Source: Leisingera sp. ANG1
GTDB taxonomy: Bacteria > Pseudomonadota > Alphaproteobacteria > Rhodobacterales > Rhodobacteraceae
Direction: 5' to 3'
Length of the DNA stretch: 64,000 nt
Assembly (NCBI RefSeq): GCF_000203975.2
Contig: NZ_AFCF02000008.1
Span: 372,001 to 436,000 of the forward strand
Shown: in pieces, positions 53,945-61,594 of the stretch
Layout of the letters: each line of letters opens with the position of its first letter
Numbering within the stretch: the stretch's first letter is position 1
Notes under the pieces: model-generated
Told to the model about the DNA's origin: nothing
Seen by the model: only the letters and a program-made list of their open reading frames with translations
The model's database searches: none
Made by a program: the position numbers and the translations under genes

Positions 53945-55951
53945 TTAACGCGTCTCGTCATAGTTGCGGTCCGAGAAATTGAACCTATTCCTGTCACCCC
54001 CAGAGTGCATCTGTGCGGCGACCATCGCCGCGCGCAGCCGTTCAATACGAGGCTCGATTATTAGGCGACTGTCGGTGAACCCGTGGCCTTCAAGCCCCGC
54101 CATGGCCTCGCGCAGCAGGTGAAAATCAAGAGAGGTTACCGCGGAAGCGTGATCCTCGCGCTGCGACCGAAGACGGATCTCGAGTTCCACTCGGTCTCCT
54201 TCGACGCGGGCGGACAAGTTCATGTCGTTGCGCGGGATCTCGATACGGACCTTTGGTGCATTGGGTTCACCTTGCGTCACACGAGGCTGCAAGAATGTGA
54301 ACATCGCCTTGTGCGCGCCCTCGGAAACTGGCGCGACGATCTCAAGAATGGCATCCTCCAGAGACGCGTCCAGCCGCCCACTTGAAAACGCGTCCAACCA
54401 CGTTTCTTGCCAGGCCGTGACAACGGAAACGTAGGCCGGCCAACCGCGAACTAGTGCGACGAGCCGATACATATACCGCCCGTACCACGACAGTAGATTG
54501 CTACGCTCCTTGAGGGCCAAGCCGGATTCCTTGTCCGGGTCAATCGCTTCCTGTACGATTTCTTCGATCCGAGCATCCAGTTTTCCCCAGTACGCCCCAA
54601 CGGCTTCGTCCCTGGACACTAGGTCAGCTCCGGGGTATTTCCCATCTTTCAACCCATCCAAGGCTTCGTCGATGTCAGCGCTGCCATGCCCAGTAGATGG
54701 GCCAAAATGCTTCAAGGGATCTGCGAAATGGACCGCCTTCATGGCATCGCTGGTGGTTCTCGGCCAATTAAAGATGTTGGCTTCGCCCCCCGTGCTAGAA
54801 GCTCCAGCCTCGAACAACATCATGTGCGAACGAAGGTTTCCCAGCGCAACGGCACCCGCGACCCGTTCTCTGATGCCCTTGGATTGGATCTTTTCGAGGC
54901 TCTCTGCTACGTGCCGGGCAAGGCGAGACATGGTATCGCTACTTGCCGGGCCAACCAGCGAGTGCGCCGAGAGAGCCCAGAGCTCACGGTAGCTGAAGTG
55001 CGTGCCAGAAAGGATCTCGGCCCCACGCATCAATGAGCACCACCCCCGTGCCACGATATCCTTTGACAACGAGCGCGCATTCGCAGCGATCGGGTCCAGC
55101 TCATCCAGCCGCAATTCCTTTTGAAAATTGCGGGCAAGATTAGTCAGGCAGGGTTCAAACGCCGTTGCCACGTCGGCACGCTCAACACCGCCAAGCGGCG
55201 TCACGCGCAGTTCGACCGTCGGCAAAGCTGCATCTGCCTGTTCCATCAGGGGCGGTTCGGGCCAATTCTCGAGAAGCGAGGCGCTGTCCATATACACGAG
55301 GTGCAAGACCGCGGTTACCTTGCCCGCCGCGCGCACTTTGGCAAACTGGTAGTTGCCACCCTCTTGCCCCACAACCAAGTCCAGGCAGGGCTCCTCCGCA
55401 CCTTGACAGCGCAATTCGCCATTCAGCAGCCAGGCAACAATATCCGAAGCAACTTTCTCGTCGTCGTCCTTCAACTTTGACCGCTCCGACTGCTCGCCAA
55501 TGAGAACACCGCGGTTAATGCACCCAAGAAAGTGTTCCTTGCCGCGCAGCGCACTGGCGATATCTCTCCTGAGAGCAGAACCTTGCCGATCGACAGGAGG
55601 AATGGTCGCATCATTCAACACCCGCAGAGCACGCCCGTTCGGCAAGTCGAACTCGTAGCAACGCTGGGCAAAAACGCTCCCCCCCCCTTTCCGGATCCCG
55701 CGCACATTCGCCACTACTTCGGCCGCAAGTTTAGATTTACCGTTGCCTGCCCCACCGACAAGAAACACCATGTGGGCTGGGCCTAAAGTATCAGACGCAG
55801 AGCAAGCCATCATCATGGCTCGGCAGGCTTCGGAGGACATCGGGGAGGACCGTCCATTTGGCCACTTTTCGCCGGATGCGGCATAAACCGGGGAAACCGC
55901 GACTCCGAGCCCCCCGAACGAACGCTCCAGGATCCAACTTGGGTAAGACAT
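53945..55951 (-). CDS. DptF-like P-loop ATPase
   Basis: The 668-residue protein has a Walker A motif GGAGNGKS (66-73) preceded by a hydrophobic strand (HMVFLV) and is otherwise of unknown fold, a layout matching DptF of phosphorothioation-dependent restriction. Its start at 55951 has GAGGG upstream, and the AT-rich 55952-56100 interval should hold the promoter for the three-gene operon. Its stop overlaps the ribosome-binding site of the next gene, 11 bases from that start. Confidence 0.65.
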   Translation of the reverse strand: MSYPSWILERSFGGLGVAVSPVYAASGEKWPNGRSSPMSSEACRAMMMACSASDTLGPAHMVFLVGGAGNGKSKLAAEVVANVRGIRKGGGSVFAQRCYEFDLPNGRALRVLNDATIPPVDRQGSALRRDIASALRGKEHFLGCINRGVLIGEQSERSKLKDDDEKVASDIVAWLLNGELRCQGAEEPCLDLVVGQEGGNYQFAKVRAAGKVTAVLHLVYMDSASLLENWPEPPLMEQADAALPTVELRVTPLGGVERADVATAFEPCLTNLARNFQKELRLDELDPIAANARSLSKDIVARGWCSLMRGAEILSGTHFSYRELWALSAHSLVGPASSDTMSRLARHVAESLEKIQSKGIRERVAGAVALGNLRSHMMLFEAGASSTGGEANIFNWPRTTSDAMKAVHFADPLKHFGPSTGHGSADIDEALDGLKDGKYPGADLVSRDEAVGAYWGKLDARIEEIVQEAIDPDKESGLALKERSNLLSWYGRYMYRLVALVRGWPAYVSVVTAWQETWLDAFSSGRLDASLEDAILEIVAPVSEGAHKAMFTFLQPRVTQGEPNAPKVRIEIPRNDMNLSARVEGDRVELEIRLRSQREDHASAVTSLDFHLLREAMAGLEGHGFTDSRLIIEPRIERLRAAMVAAQMHSGGDRNRFNFSDRNYDETR

Positions 55952-56204
55952 TCCGCCCTCTCGCGTGATTAGTTAAAGCTCTTTCCTATAGATTGAGCCT
56001 ATGGAATTTAAGCTGCGATCACCAGAGAAGAAAAAACCCCCTTTCCTGCTGATAACATTAAAAAACAAAGCACCTCGTTGAAAAAATGTCGCAATCAAAG
56101 CGAGTAATCATACCCGATAACAAAGCTAAATCCGCTTGGCACGCAAGCCCCCTTCCTCACCCTGCCCACGACAATCAGCCGCAGCAAAACGCTGCTTCAC
56201 TTTG

Positions 56205-56396
56205 CCCAGCCAGATGTCCGAGTGCATGTCGCGCCTGATCGCGGATGCCTACGCCACAGGCAAGCTGAAGCGACTGATGCTGACCGGTATGACGGAGCAG
56301 GAAACCCTTGCCCTGATTGGTCAGCGCCGCGCCCGGAAGCGGTTGAAAGTGGAGGTCAACCGGAAAACGCAGGAGGCCAACCGAGCGTCTTCACGG
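56205..56396 (+). pseudogene. Remnant of a second initiator-like gene
   Basis: The frame encodes RLIADAYATGKLKRLMLTG, TLALIGQRRARKRLK and EVNRKTQEANR, matching the C-terminal part of the initiator-like protein at 41891 (RLVADAYATGELDRLI, ALAMIGEGRARKRMR and EINRKTREANR) with an internal deletion of about 13 codons. Everything before and after is lost, and it runs straight into the right copy of repeat A. The remaining open frame (56136-56522) is not a credible gene. Confidence 0.7.
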
Positions 56397-56641
56397 TCTG
56401 CGCAACGGAAAAAATTTAGGAATGTCAGAAGTAGGTGCAACCAGTTGCAAATCCCGCCGAAAGGCACTCTTGCAACACCACCACGGGCGCCCCACGCCGA
56501 AGCGGAAGCACATGCATTGTGACAGTTTAGGGTAACAGCGGCAGTTTTACGCCCGGCAACCAAGCGGTCTTGAAGGGAGAAGGCATCGGCAAACCAGCCC
56601 GATATGGGACCCAACTGACAGAACACAATAACAGCGACCCT
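56397..56641 (+). repeat. Backbone direct repeat A, right copy
   Basis: This is a diverged, same-orientation copy of 44135-44428, ending at the same GCGACCCT word and including one dispersed palindrome (56436-56449) and GGGACCCAACTGACAGAAC. With the initiator remnant it marks the right edge of the 12-kb cargo insert. The 56642-56979 stretch after it has no convincing gene. Confidence 0.8.
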
Positions 56642-56875
56642 CGAGGAAACACAGCTCTTCCCCCAGACCGCCGAGAGCAACCAGTGTTTGGCTCTCTACA
56701 TTTGTAAGACTACCGTCGTCTTATTCTGGCCGCTGGCAGCTTTTTACGGATTTGTCACCGCTCGACTACTTGGCTGGCAACCTAACTCAGCAGAGAAACT
56801 TCTGCCGTTCAATAGCAGGTCCCGAACCACTCCCCCCCCAAACGCAAACAATTGTTTTTACTTATATTTCTTCCA

Positions 56876-56899
56876 AGTTTGGCACCAAATTGCTAAACT
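56876..56899. promoter_or_regulatory. Inverted repeat upstream of the tail gene
   Basis: AGTTTGGCA, six bases, TGCTAAACT (8 of 9 arm positions match) lies about 80 bases upstream of the tail assembly gene start, in an AT-rich stretch that otherwise has no gene. It is a candidate operator or promoter element. Confidence 0.45.
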
Positions 56900-56979
56900 G
56901 GCATAGAGAAAACCGTCCTGCACCGCCCACCCCTATCACGTGCCGAAGCGTTGCAACCAGTTGCAAAGGAAAAGACAGA

Positions 56980-57620
56980 TGAGCATTCAAAAGGTCATGC
57001 TCTACGGCCACCTAGCTGAGAAATTTGGCGGTGAACTTCCCATCAAGGGCAACACCCCTACCCGTGTCATTCAGATCATTGAGGCGAACTTTCACGGCCA
57101 GTTCTACAATGCCCTGAAGGTGGGAGAATATTTTGTCTGGAGCGAAAGAGCTGACGGCACGGAACGGGGTTACGGGACAGCCGAAGACCTCACTATGTCC
57201 ACTTCGGATGAAGTTCTCCATATCATGCCACGGATTGAAGGCGCATCCAGCAATAAGGGAGGGATAACGGCGGTCTTGGGCTTAGTTTTGATTGGGGTTG
57301 CCATCGTTGCCAGCAATGGCGCAGCAGCCGGACTGGTCGGCAGCCTGGATACTGCACTTGCCAGCGGCGGTCTCGCGAGCACTGCCGCACACATGGGTAT
57401 CGGAATGGCCCTGTCCGGCATCGGCCTCATGCTCTCACCCATGCCAGAGTTGAACATCGACAACGACCCAGACGACCAGCAACAGTCCTACATTTTGGGC
57501 GGGCCGATCAACACAATGTCCGAAGGCGGAGCGATCCCGGTAATTTACGGCGCCCCCATCGTGGGCTCGACGGTAATCTCCGCGGGCGTCAGTATCGAAC
57601 TGCTTGCAGTGGACGAGTAA
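56980..57620 (+). CDS. Lambda gpI-like phage tail assembly protein
   Basis: The 213-residue protein starts with VMLYGHLAEKFGGELPIKGNTPTRVIQIIEANF, the beta-grasp-like start of the lambda tail assembly protein I family. A Gly/Ala-rich hydrophobic stretch follows (GGITAVLGLVLIGVAIVASNGAAAG, from residue 92), then GGPINTMSEGGAIPVIYGAPIVGSTVISAGV, matching the conserved end of that family. It is the only phage structural-type gene in the element. A palindrome and GGAAAAG precede its ATG; a second palindrome follows its stop. The longer frame upstream crosses the palindrome. Confidence 0.85.
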
Positions 57621-57637
57621 TTTGCAACGGGTTGCAA

Positions 57638-58204
57638 GCTAGTTGGAAACCGCCATCTCAGCCCGCGCTGGATGCTGCAAACACACTCGGCTGCTCGCAG
57701 CCCGGAGCAGACATAGACATGGCCGCGGGTGCCAAAGATGCTGTCGGTGCAAAATTCCATGGTCAATTTCCTGAAAGCGGACCCTCGGCAGGGCCGAGCT
57801 ACCTCATGTGATGCTGCGGGGCGCACCAGGGGCCGCGGAGCGCAGGAAGCCGCCGCTGCAAAGTTGCGAACCGTCTTCGCCTTTCGGAACCTGACCGGCC
57901 CATAACAGACATCCCATACCGTCACGTAAGCTGCGATGCGGCGTCTCCGAACCGGTCGTTCGTCCCTCGCGCATTATCCCGACTCCACCGAATGACAGGA
58001 GCGCGGAGAAAGCTGAGGTTGCCTCAGGTATGCACAGACACGATCCATTTGCGGAGCCGATCTAACCAACGCTAGTTGTTGGCCTTAGTCTTTTTCCCCA
58101 AATCCGATGGTCAGCGCTTCCAGGTATTTTTGAAGTTTCATATTTCTAAGGTTGGAAACGACAAAAGCAATTGTTAATTTGCGCAGCAATCATGTGTCAT
58201 CAGA
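57638..58204. other. Gene-free stretch of 567 bases
   Basis: I find no credible gene, tRNA or mobile-element end here. It begins right after a palindrome copy. Its GC content is high in the first half and falls towards 58.1 kb, so it may be the junction between backbone and the AT-rich second cargo. Confidence 0.5.
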
Positions 58205-58870
58205 TTAGAATAGAATAGCATTCTGGAGGTTTCTTCGATTGGTTCGAGTAAATCTAAAAAACTCTTCAAGATCGCCAATGAGAACTGTCGAGAAGGATGC
58301 CGAGATGGAAATTGCGACTACTAATCTTTGAGCTGTCGCACTATACCAATTTACTTCCACATCATTGCTCTCTTGAATGCGGCCACTCCAATTTGGATGC
58401 ACTGCCTCACATAGAACACCATAAACTGCCATCATTCCATTCTGCATCTTTTCAGAATTCCGAACCGCATCCATGACATTCGGCGTCTTTTGCTGGGACA
58501 AACCACTGAACTCCAGAGATGCAAATATGTACGAACTCAAGACTCGCTTGATCTCATCTCCATCCACTCTCTTGACCGCGGATTTGAACTTTCGAAAGAA
58601 ATCGGCAAGTACTGCCATTGTCTCAAGACCTGCACGCGCCGATGCAGCAGCACCAAGTAATCTTCCGTCGCCCACGAGCACTGCGGTGTCATCTAGAAGC
58701 GCTGAAACACGCATCAAATTTCGCTCAACATACTGCTCAACGTCGGCCTCAATACCAAGATCTGTACCCCACTCGAAACGCCCAGACACAGCTTTTTCGG
58801 CCAACGAAGTGCCTGCGGAAGACACTATCTGCTGGCATTTTTCTCTGGGGATTGCTGATGGCTTATTCAA
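58205..58870 (-). CDS. Small helical partner protein (HEPN/DUF5677-like, tentative)
   Basis: The 221-residue, mostly helical protein contains GRLLGAAASARAGLETMAVLADFF near residue 69 and YGVLCEAVHPNWSG near residue 150. This resembles the substrate-binding-type helices and the HPN turn of DUF5677/HEPN-like proteins, but I see no RxxxxH nuclease motif. It starts with TTG (58868-58870), which overlaps the upstream TGA stop (58867-58869) as TTGA, so translation is probably coupled to the RNase III-like gene. The function is unknown. Confidence 0.6.
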   Translation of the reverse strand: MNKPSAIPREKCQQIVSSAGTSLAEKAVSGRFEWGTDLGIEADVEQYVERNLMRVSALLDDTAVLVGDGRLLGAAASARAGLETMAVLADFFRKFKSAVKRVDGDEIKRVLSSYIFASLEFSGLSQQKTPNVMDAVRNSEKMQNGMMAVYGVLCEAVHPNWSGRIQESNDVEVNWYSATAQRLVVAISISASFSTVLIGDLEEFFRFTRTNRRNLQNAILF

Positions 58871-60651
58871 CTTGACGCCTCCAAAATGCCAAGCTTCTGC
58901 AACATTTTGAAAGCCGCTGTGTTCTTGGCCCAGACAAAGCGGCTACTGGACGCTCTCGTTGAATTTCCCTCATACTCACAGATTGCTGTGTGGGTAGCTG
59001 CGTGGATCGGCCCTGAAGTTATCTTGGAGTACATAGGCAGCACAGGAGATTTCTGCTGTACGTATTCTTGCAAAACAGTAACGTATGAGAACTTTTCGTC
59101 GAATTGCTCTGGTAACCTCCTATCCCCATCTGGACGACCTGCCGTTTCAGAGAACACGCTTTGCACCCGAAGCCATGCTTTCATCTTCCCAAAGAACTTG
59201 TCCTGTTCGTTTATGAACAAAGCGAACAGTAGGGCTTGGGCCATTTGACGATCTGCGTTTACTCCCCAATCATGTATTGGCTCATATATTGAGCGACTCA
59301 ATTTTCTTAGCTGAAATCTCTCAATGGCTGCATCACAAATCCGCGGGTGAACACCTTCAACGCTCAAGCTTCTAAACTCAGAATCGCTGTTGATGATGGA
59401 AAACTCCAGAGCGAGCGCTCCTATGCGACTAGTGATTTCATTATCAGGCATTCTGTTGTATCGCGAACGTCCCGCGCTCTTCGTCTTCAATGCCTGCATC
59501 AATCTAAAGTAGTCAGGCTGGAGACCAAGTTCCTTATTGACCTCATTCGCAAGATCAAAGACCTCTTGCGGTATAGACCGCGTTGAGATCGGTTTTTTCT
59601 CCTTTTCAACTGATGCTGACTTTTTAGCTAGGAGGCGCATCAATGATTTGCGGCTCTCCTTGTGCCGCTTCAGTGCAATTATTGCCGTCTCAGCAAGCTT
59701 TTTTGAGCCCTCCTTCTTTGATTTCGCGCTAACACTAACCTCGCCAATTCTTGAAAGTTGCAAACTGACGTGAAATATAGGGTCGTGGTCAGGGGTGTTT
59801 GGGTCCCGCTTATACTGATATGAAGGAAGTTGGAGACCTAAATCTTGCGCATATTCCTGCAAGAGTGTTTTTGCGTCGCCAAACTCAATATCTTCCGCGA
59901 AGGTTTCTAGGAAGTTTTTGGGATCAAGACTTGTAAGAACGAACTCTTTCGCCTTAAAAAAACCTTCATATAGGAAGAGGGCGTGAACCAGCTTCTTGTA
60001 CGCCTTGTCGAGTAGACCTTTTTCCTCCGTGAACCCTCTGCCAACGAGTGGGGTCCCCAGCTGTTTGTCTACCCAAAAGCGCTCGGTCAGAGCATAGCTA
60101 CCAAGATAATTGCACGCATTCGCAAATGCACCCACACTCTTGTTTTCTACCCACTTGGTTTCCAAGAGGTAGAGCGACAAAATGAGATCAATCAGCGCCT
60201 TACCGGCTGTTGGTGATGGCATAGATCGGACATTTCCAGAAAGCCCCGCGCGGCGATAAACGCGCGAGAAGTCTGTCTGAAATGAAGGGTGATAAAGGGC
60301 AACCGCAATCTCATTAGCCTGATCTTCGCCTCCACGAACTCTAGAGAGTTTTTCCAAAAACTCTATGCATCTATTTGAAAAGAGTTCCTCTGTGGACTTA
60401 ACGTCTTCGATTGCCGTCCATTTCCTTTCAAACCTTGAAAGCTCCTCGCGGAACTTTTCTTCAACTGACGAATTCAGGGTTTCTAGAGCCGCGGTTAAGC
60501 CATGTAGCTCCGCGTCTTGTTTGACGTCGTTTAAGCTATGCGAACTTTGAGCGGTGCCATTCTTTTCATTCCTCCCCAAGGTCCAATCTCCGCTCTTTTC
60601 CAAGTGACTATCTTTGATGAGCAGACTGCCGTGTTGAGCACCTGTTAGCAA
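58867..60651 (-). CDS. Tandem degenerate RNase III / dsRNA-binding protein
   Basis: The 594 residues read as RNase III-like 1 (about 95-245; ALYHPSF as in the family's ALTHPSY), dsRBD 1 (258-328; AKTLLQEYAQDLGLQLPSYQ, SKKEGSKKLAETAI), RNase III-like 2 (about 380-495; LMQALKTKSAGRSRYNRMPDNE) and dsRBD 2 (523-590; VTVLQEYVQQKSPVLPMYS, KNTAAFKMLQKLG). Catalytic acids are mostly replaced: where RNase III has LEFLGDAVL and ADAFEAL, this has KALIDLIL and DKAYKKL, then TSRIGALAL and RQMAQALLF. It should bind but not cut dsRNA. The TTG at 60651 is the only upstream start and is uncertain. Confidence 0.65.
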   Translation of the reverse strand: MLTGAQHGSLLIKDSHLEKSGDWTLGRNEKNGTAQSSHSLNDVKQDAELHGLTAALETLNSSVEEKFREELSRFERKWTAIEDVKSTEELFSNRCIEFLEKLSRVRGGEDQANEIAVALYHPSFQTDFSRVYRRAGLSGNVRSMPSPTAGKALIDLILSLYLLETKWVENKSVGAFANACNYLGSYALTERFWVDKQLGTPLVGRGFTEEKGLLDKAYKKLVHALFLYEGFFKAKEFVLTSLDPKNFLETFAEDIEFGDAKTLLQEYAQDLGLQLPSYQYKRDPNTPDHDPIFHVSLQLSRIGEVSVSAKSKKEGSKKLAETAIIALKRHKESRKSLMRLLAKKSASVEKEKKPISTRSIPQEVFDLANEVNKELGLQPDYFRLMQALKTKSAGRSRYNRMPDNEITSRIGALALEFSIINSDSEFRSLSVEGVHPRICDAAIERFQLRKLSRSIYEPIHDWGVNADRQMAQALLFALFINEQDKFFGKMKAWLRVQSVFSETAGRPDGDRRLPEQFDEKFSYVTVLQEYVQQKSPVLPMYSKITSGPIHAATHTAICEYEGNSTRASSSRFVWAKNTAAFKMLQKLGILEASS

Positions 60652-61268
60652 TGGTTTCGGTCCGAGTTGTCTTCAGAAAGCCCTTCGGCTAGTGAGATAG
60701 ACGCAGCGCGGATCTGGTTCGACGCTATGGGCTTTCCGATGCTCGTAGAATGGGCTCAAAGCGACCTTGTTGACTGCGCAGCACCGGCGCGTTGAGTGCT
60801 TCAATACTTACGCGCTGTCGGCCCTGTGCGAACATTAGCCAGGATAGTCATCGCCGCGGCGCGGTTTCCACTAACCCGCCTTTCGTAGCATCGTGCAGCA
60901 AGGTCCGGCAGTCCAAGGTCCGCATCCCTTCCGTTCGATGATGGTTGGTGGCTGCACCTGCGGCGAAGGTCTGCTCCTTTAATTGCTCGTGCAGCATGGG
61001 ATCGCCGCCCGGCTGGCAGATCCCAAGACTTTGCAAACGTCGCTGTCTGCGCTTGGGCGTCACTCGGTCCTGCCCAGGCTGCGCGCGCAGCGAAAGTTGG
61101 CTTGGTCCCGCATCTTGCCAGTCAGTGAACGTCTGGGCTGCCCACCTCCAGCCCAACTTAGCACTTCCAGCAATCAAACGCGTTGCATGGCAAAGGGTGG
61201 ACCAAGGGGTGTATACGCTTACCCAACAACCGATAAGATATTGAAAGAAATGATATTTTAAGGAAAGT
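60652..61268. other. Gene-free stretch at the right end of the element
   Basis: 617 bases between the RNase III-like gene and the attachment site. I find no credible gene. The promoter of the minus-strand operon must lie in its left end. The middle part (60850-61150) is GC-rich, with short open frames that match nothing I recognise, perhaps decayed DNA. Confidence 0.5.
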
Positions 61269-61282
61269 TGGTGCGGTCGAGA
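61269..61282 (+). repeat. Right attachment repeat (att)
   Basis: TGGTGCGGTCGAGA, identical to 39213-39226. It is the reverse complement of the last 14 nucleotides of tRNA-Leu, CCA included, so integration leaves the tRNA gene intact. Confidence 0.85.
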
Positions 61283-61355
61283 AGACTCGAACTTCCACTC
61301 CGGTTAAGGAACAGCGACCTCAACGCTGCGCGTCTACCAATTCCGCCACGACCGC
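61269..61355 (-). tRNA. tRNA-Leu (GAG), integration target
   Basis: On the minus strand it folds as a class II tRNA: acceptor GCGGTCG/CGACCGC, discriminator A with encoded CCA, anticodon stem CAGCG/CGCTG around TTGAGGT (anticodon GAG), long variable arm, and T arm GGAAG-TTCGAGT-CTTCT. It reads CUU/CUC leucine codons. Its 3' end faces the mobile element, the usual position for tyrosine-recombinase integration. Confidence 0.95.
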
Positions 61356-61543
61356 ACTGTCTTAGGCTTGGTGTAGCGGCGTATAGACCAGCACGGATGC
61401 GATGTGAAGCCGAAAATCATCTTTTTTGCGCGGAATATCCAAGCTCCTGCCCTATCCGGGCTAAGCGCAGGAAAACAGGGGCGCAATTCGGCTGCCAAGA
61501 CCGCGCGACAGCCCGGGGCAGGCGTTGAATAACCCAAATGAAA

Positions 61544-61567
61544 GCGGCCGGCACTTTTGCCGGCCGC
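61544..61567 (-). terminator. Terminator of the peptidoglycan-binding protein gene
   Basis: GCGGCCGGC (61544-61552) pairs with GCCGGCCGC (61559-61567) over a 6-base loop; on the minus strand it is followed by TTTCATTT. It ends the gene at 61595. Confidence 0.75.
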
Positions 61568-61594
61568 TTACTGTTCCGGTCAGCGGAGAAACCG

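Larger units (their letters stand above)
40538..57637. repeat. Dispersed 16-bp palindrome TTGCAACYRGTTGCAA
   Basis: Full or near-full copies at 40538-40551, 41747-41760 (one mismatch), 41781-41796, 42689-42702, 44174-44187, 44220-44235, 56436-56449, 56951-56966 and 57622-57637, with a degenerate one at 43582-43597. They lie in intergenic gaps, immediately before ribosome-binding sites (40568 and 56980 genes) or right after a stop. I saw none in the cargo between 44.5 and 56.3 kb. This suggests binding sites for an element-encoded regulator or replication protein. Confidence 0.8.
39213..61282. mobile_element. 22-kb integrative element in tRNA-Leu (satellite-like, with defence cargo)
   Basis: The element is bounded by the direct repeat TGGTGCGGTCGAGA at 39213-39226 and 61269-61282. 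The right copy is the 3' end (including CCA) of the intact tRNA-Leu gene. Inside are a P4-type integrase next to the left repeat, an AlpA-like protein, a replication-initiator-like gene and a lambda gpI-like gene, with two cargo modules (44.5-56.0 kb and 58.2-60.7 kb). Base composition is mostly more AT-rich than the flanks, especially at 58.2-60.7 kb. No relaxase, conjugation, capsid or terminase genes are present, so it would need help to move; a phage satellite is my favoured reading. Confidence 0.85.

Noticed and set aside
46855-55951. DISARM or BREX identification of the three-gene operon
   Set aside because: No SNF2 helicase, DUF1998, PglZ, BrxC/PglY or PLD motifs are visible; sizes and order fit DptF-G-H better.
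56688-56906. Short open frames at 56688-56982
   Set aside because: Poor starts, composition unlike a gene, and overlap with an inverted repeat and palindrome upstream of the tail gene.
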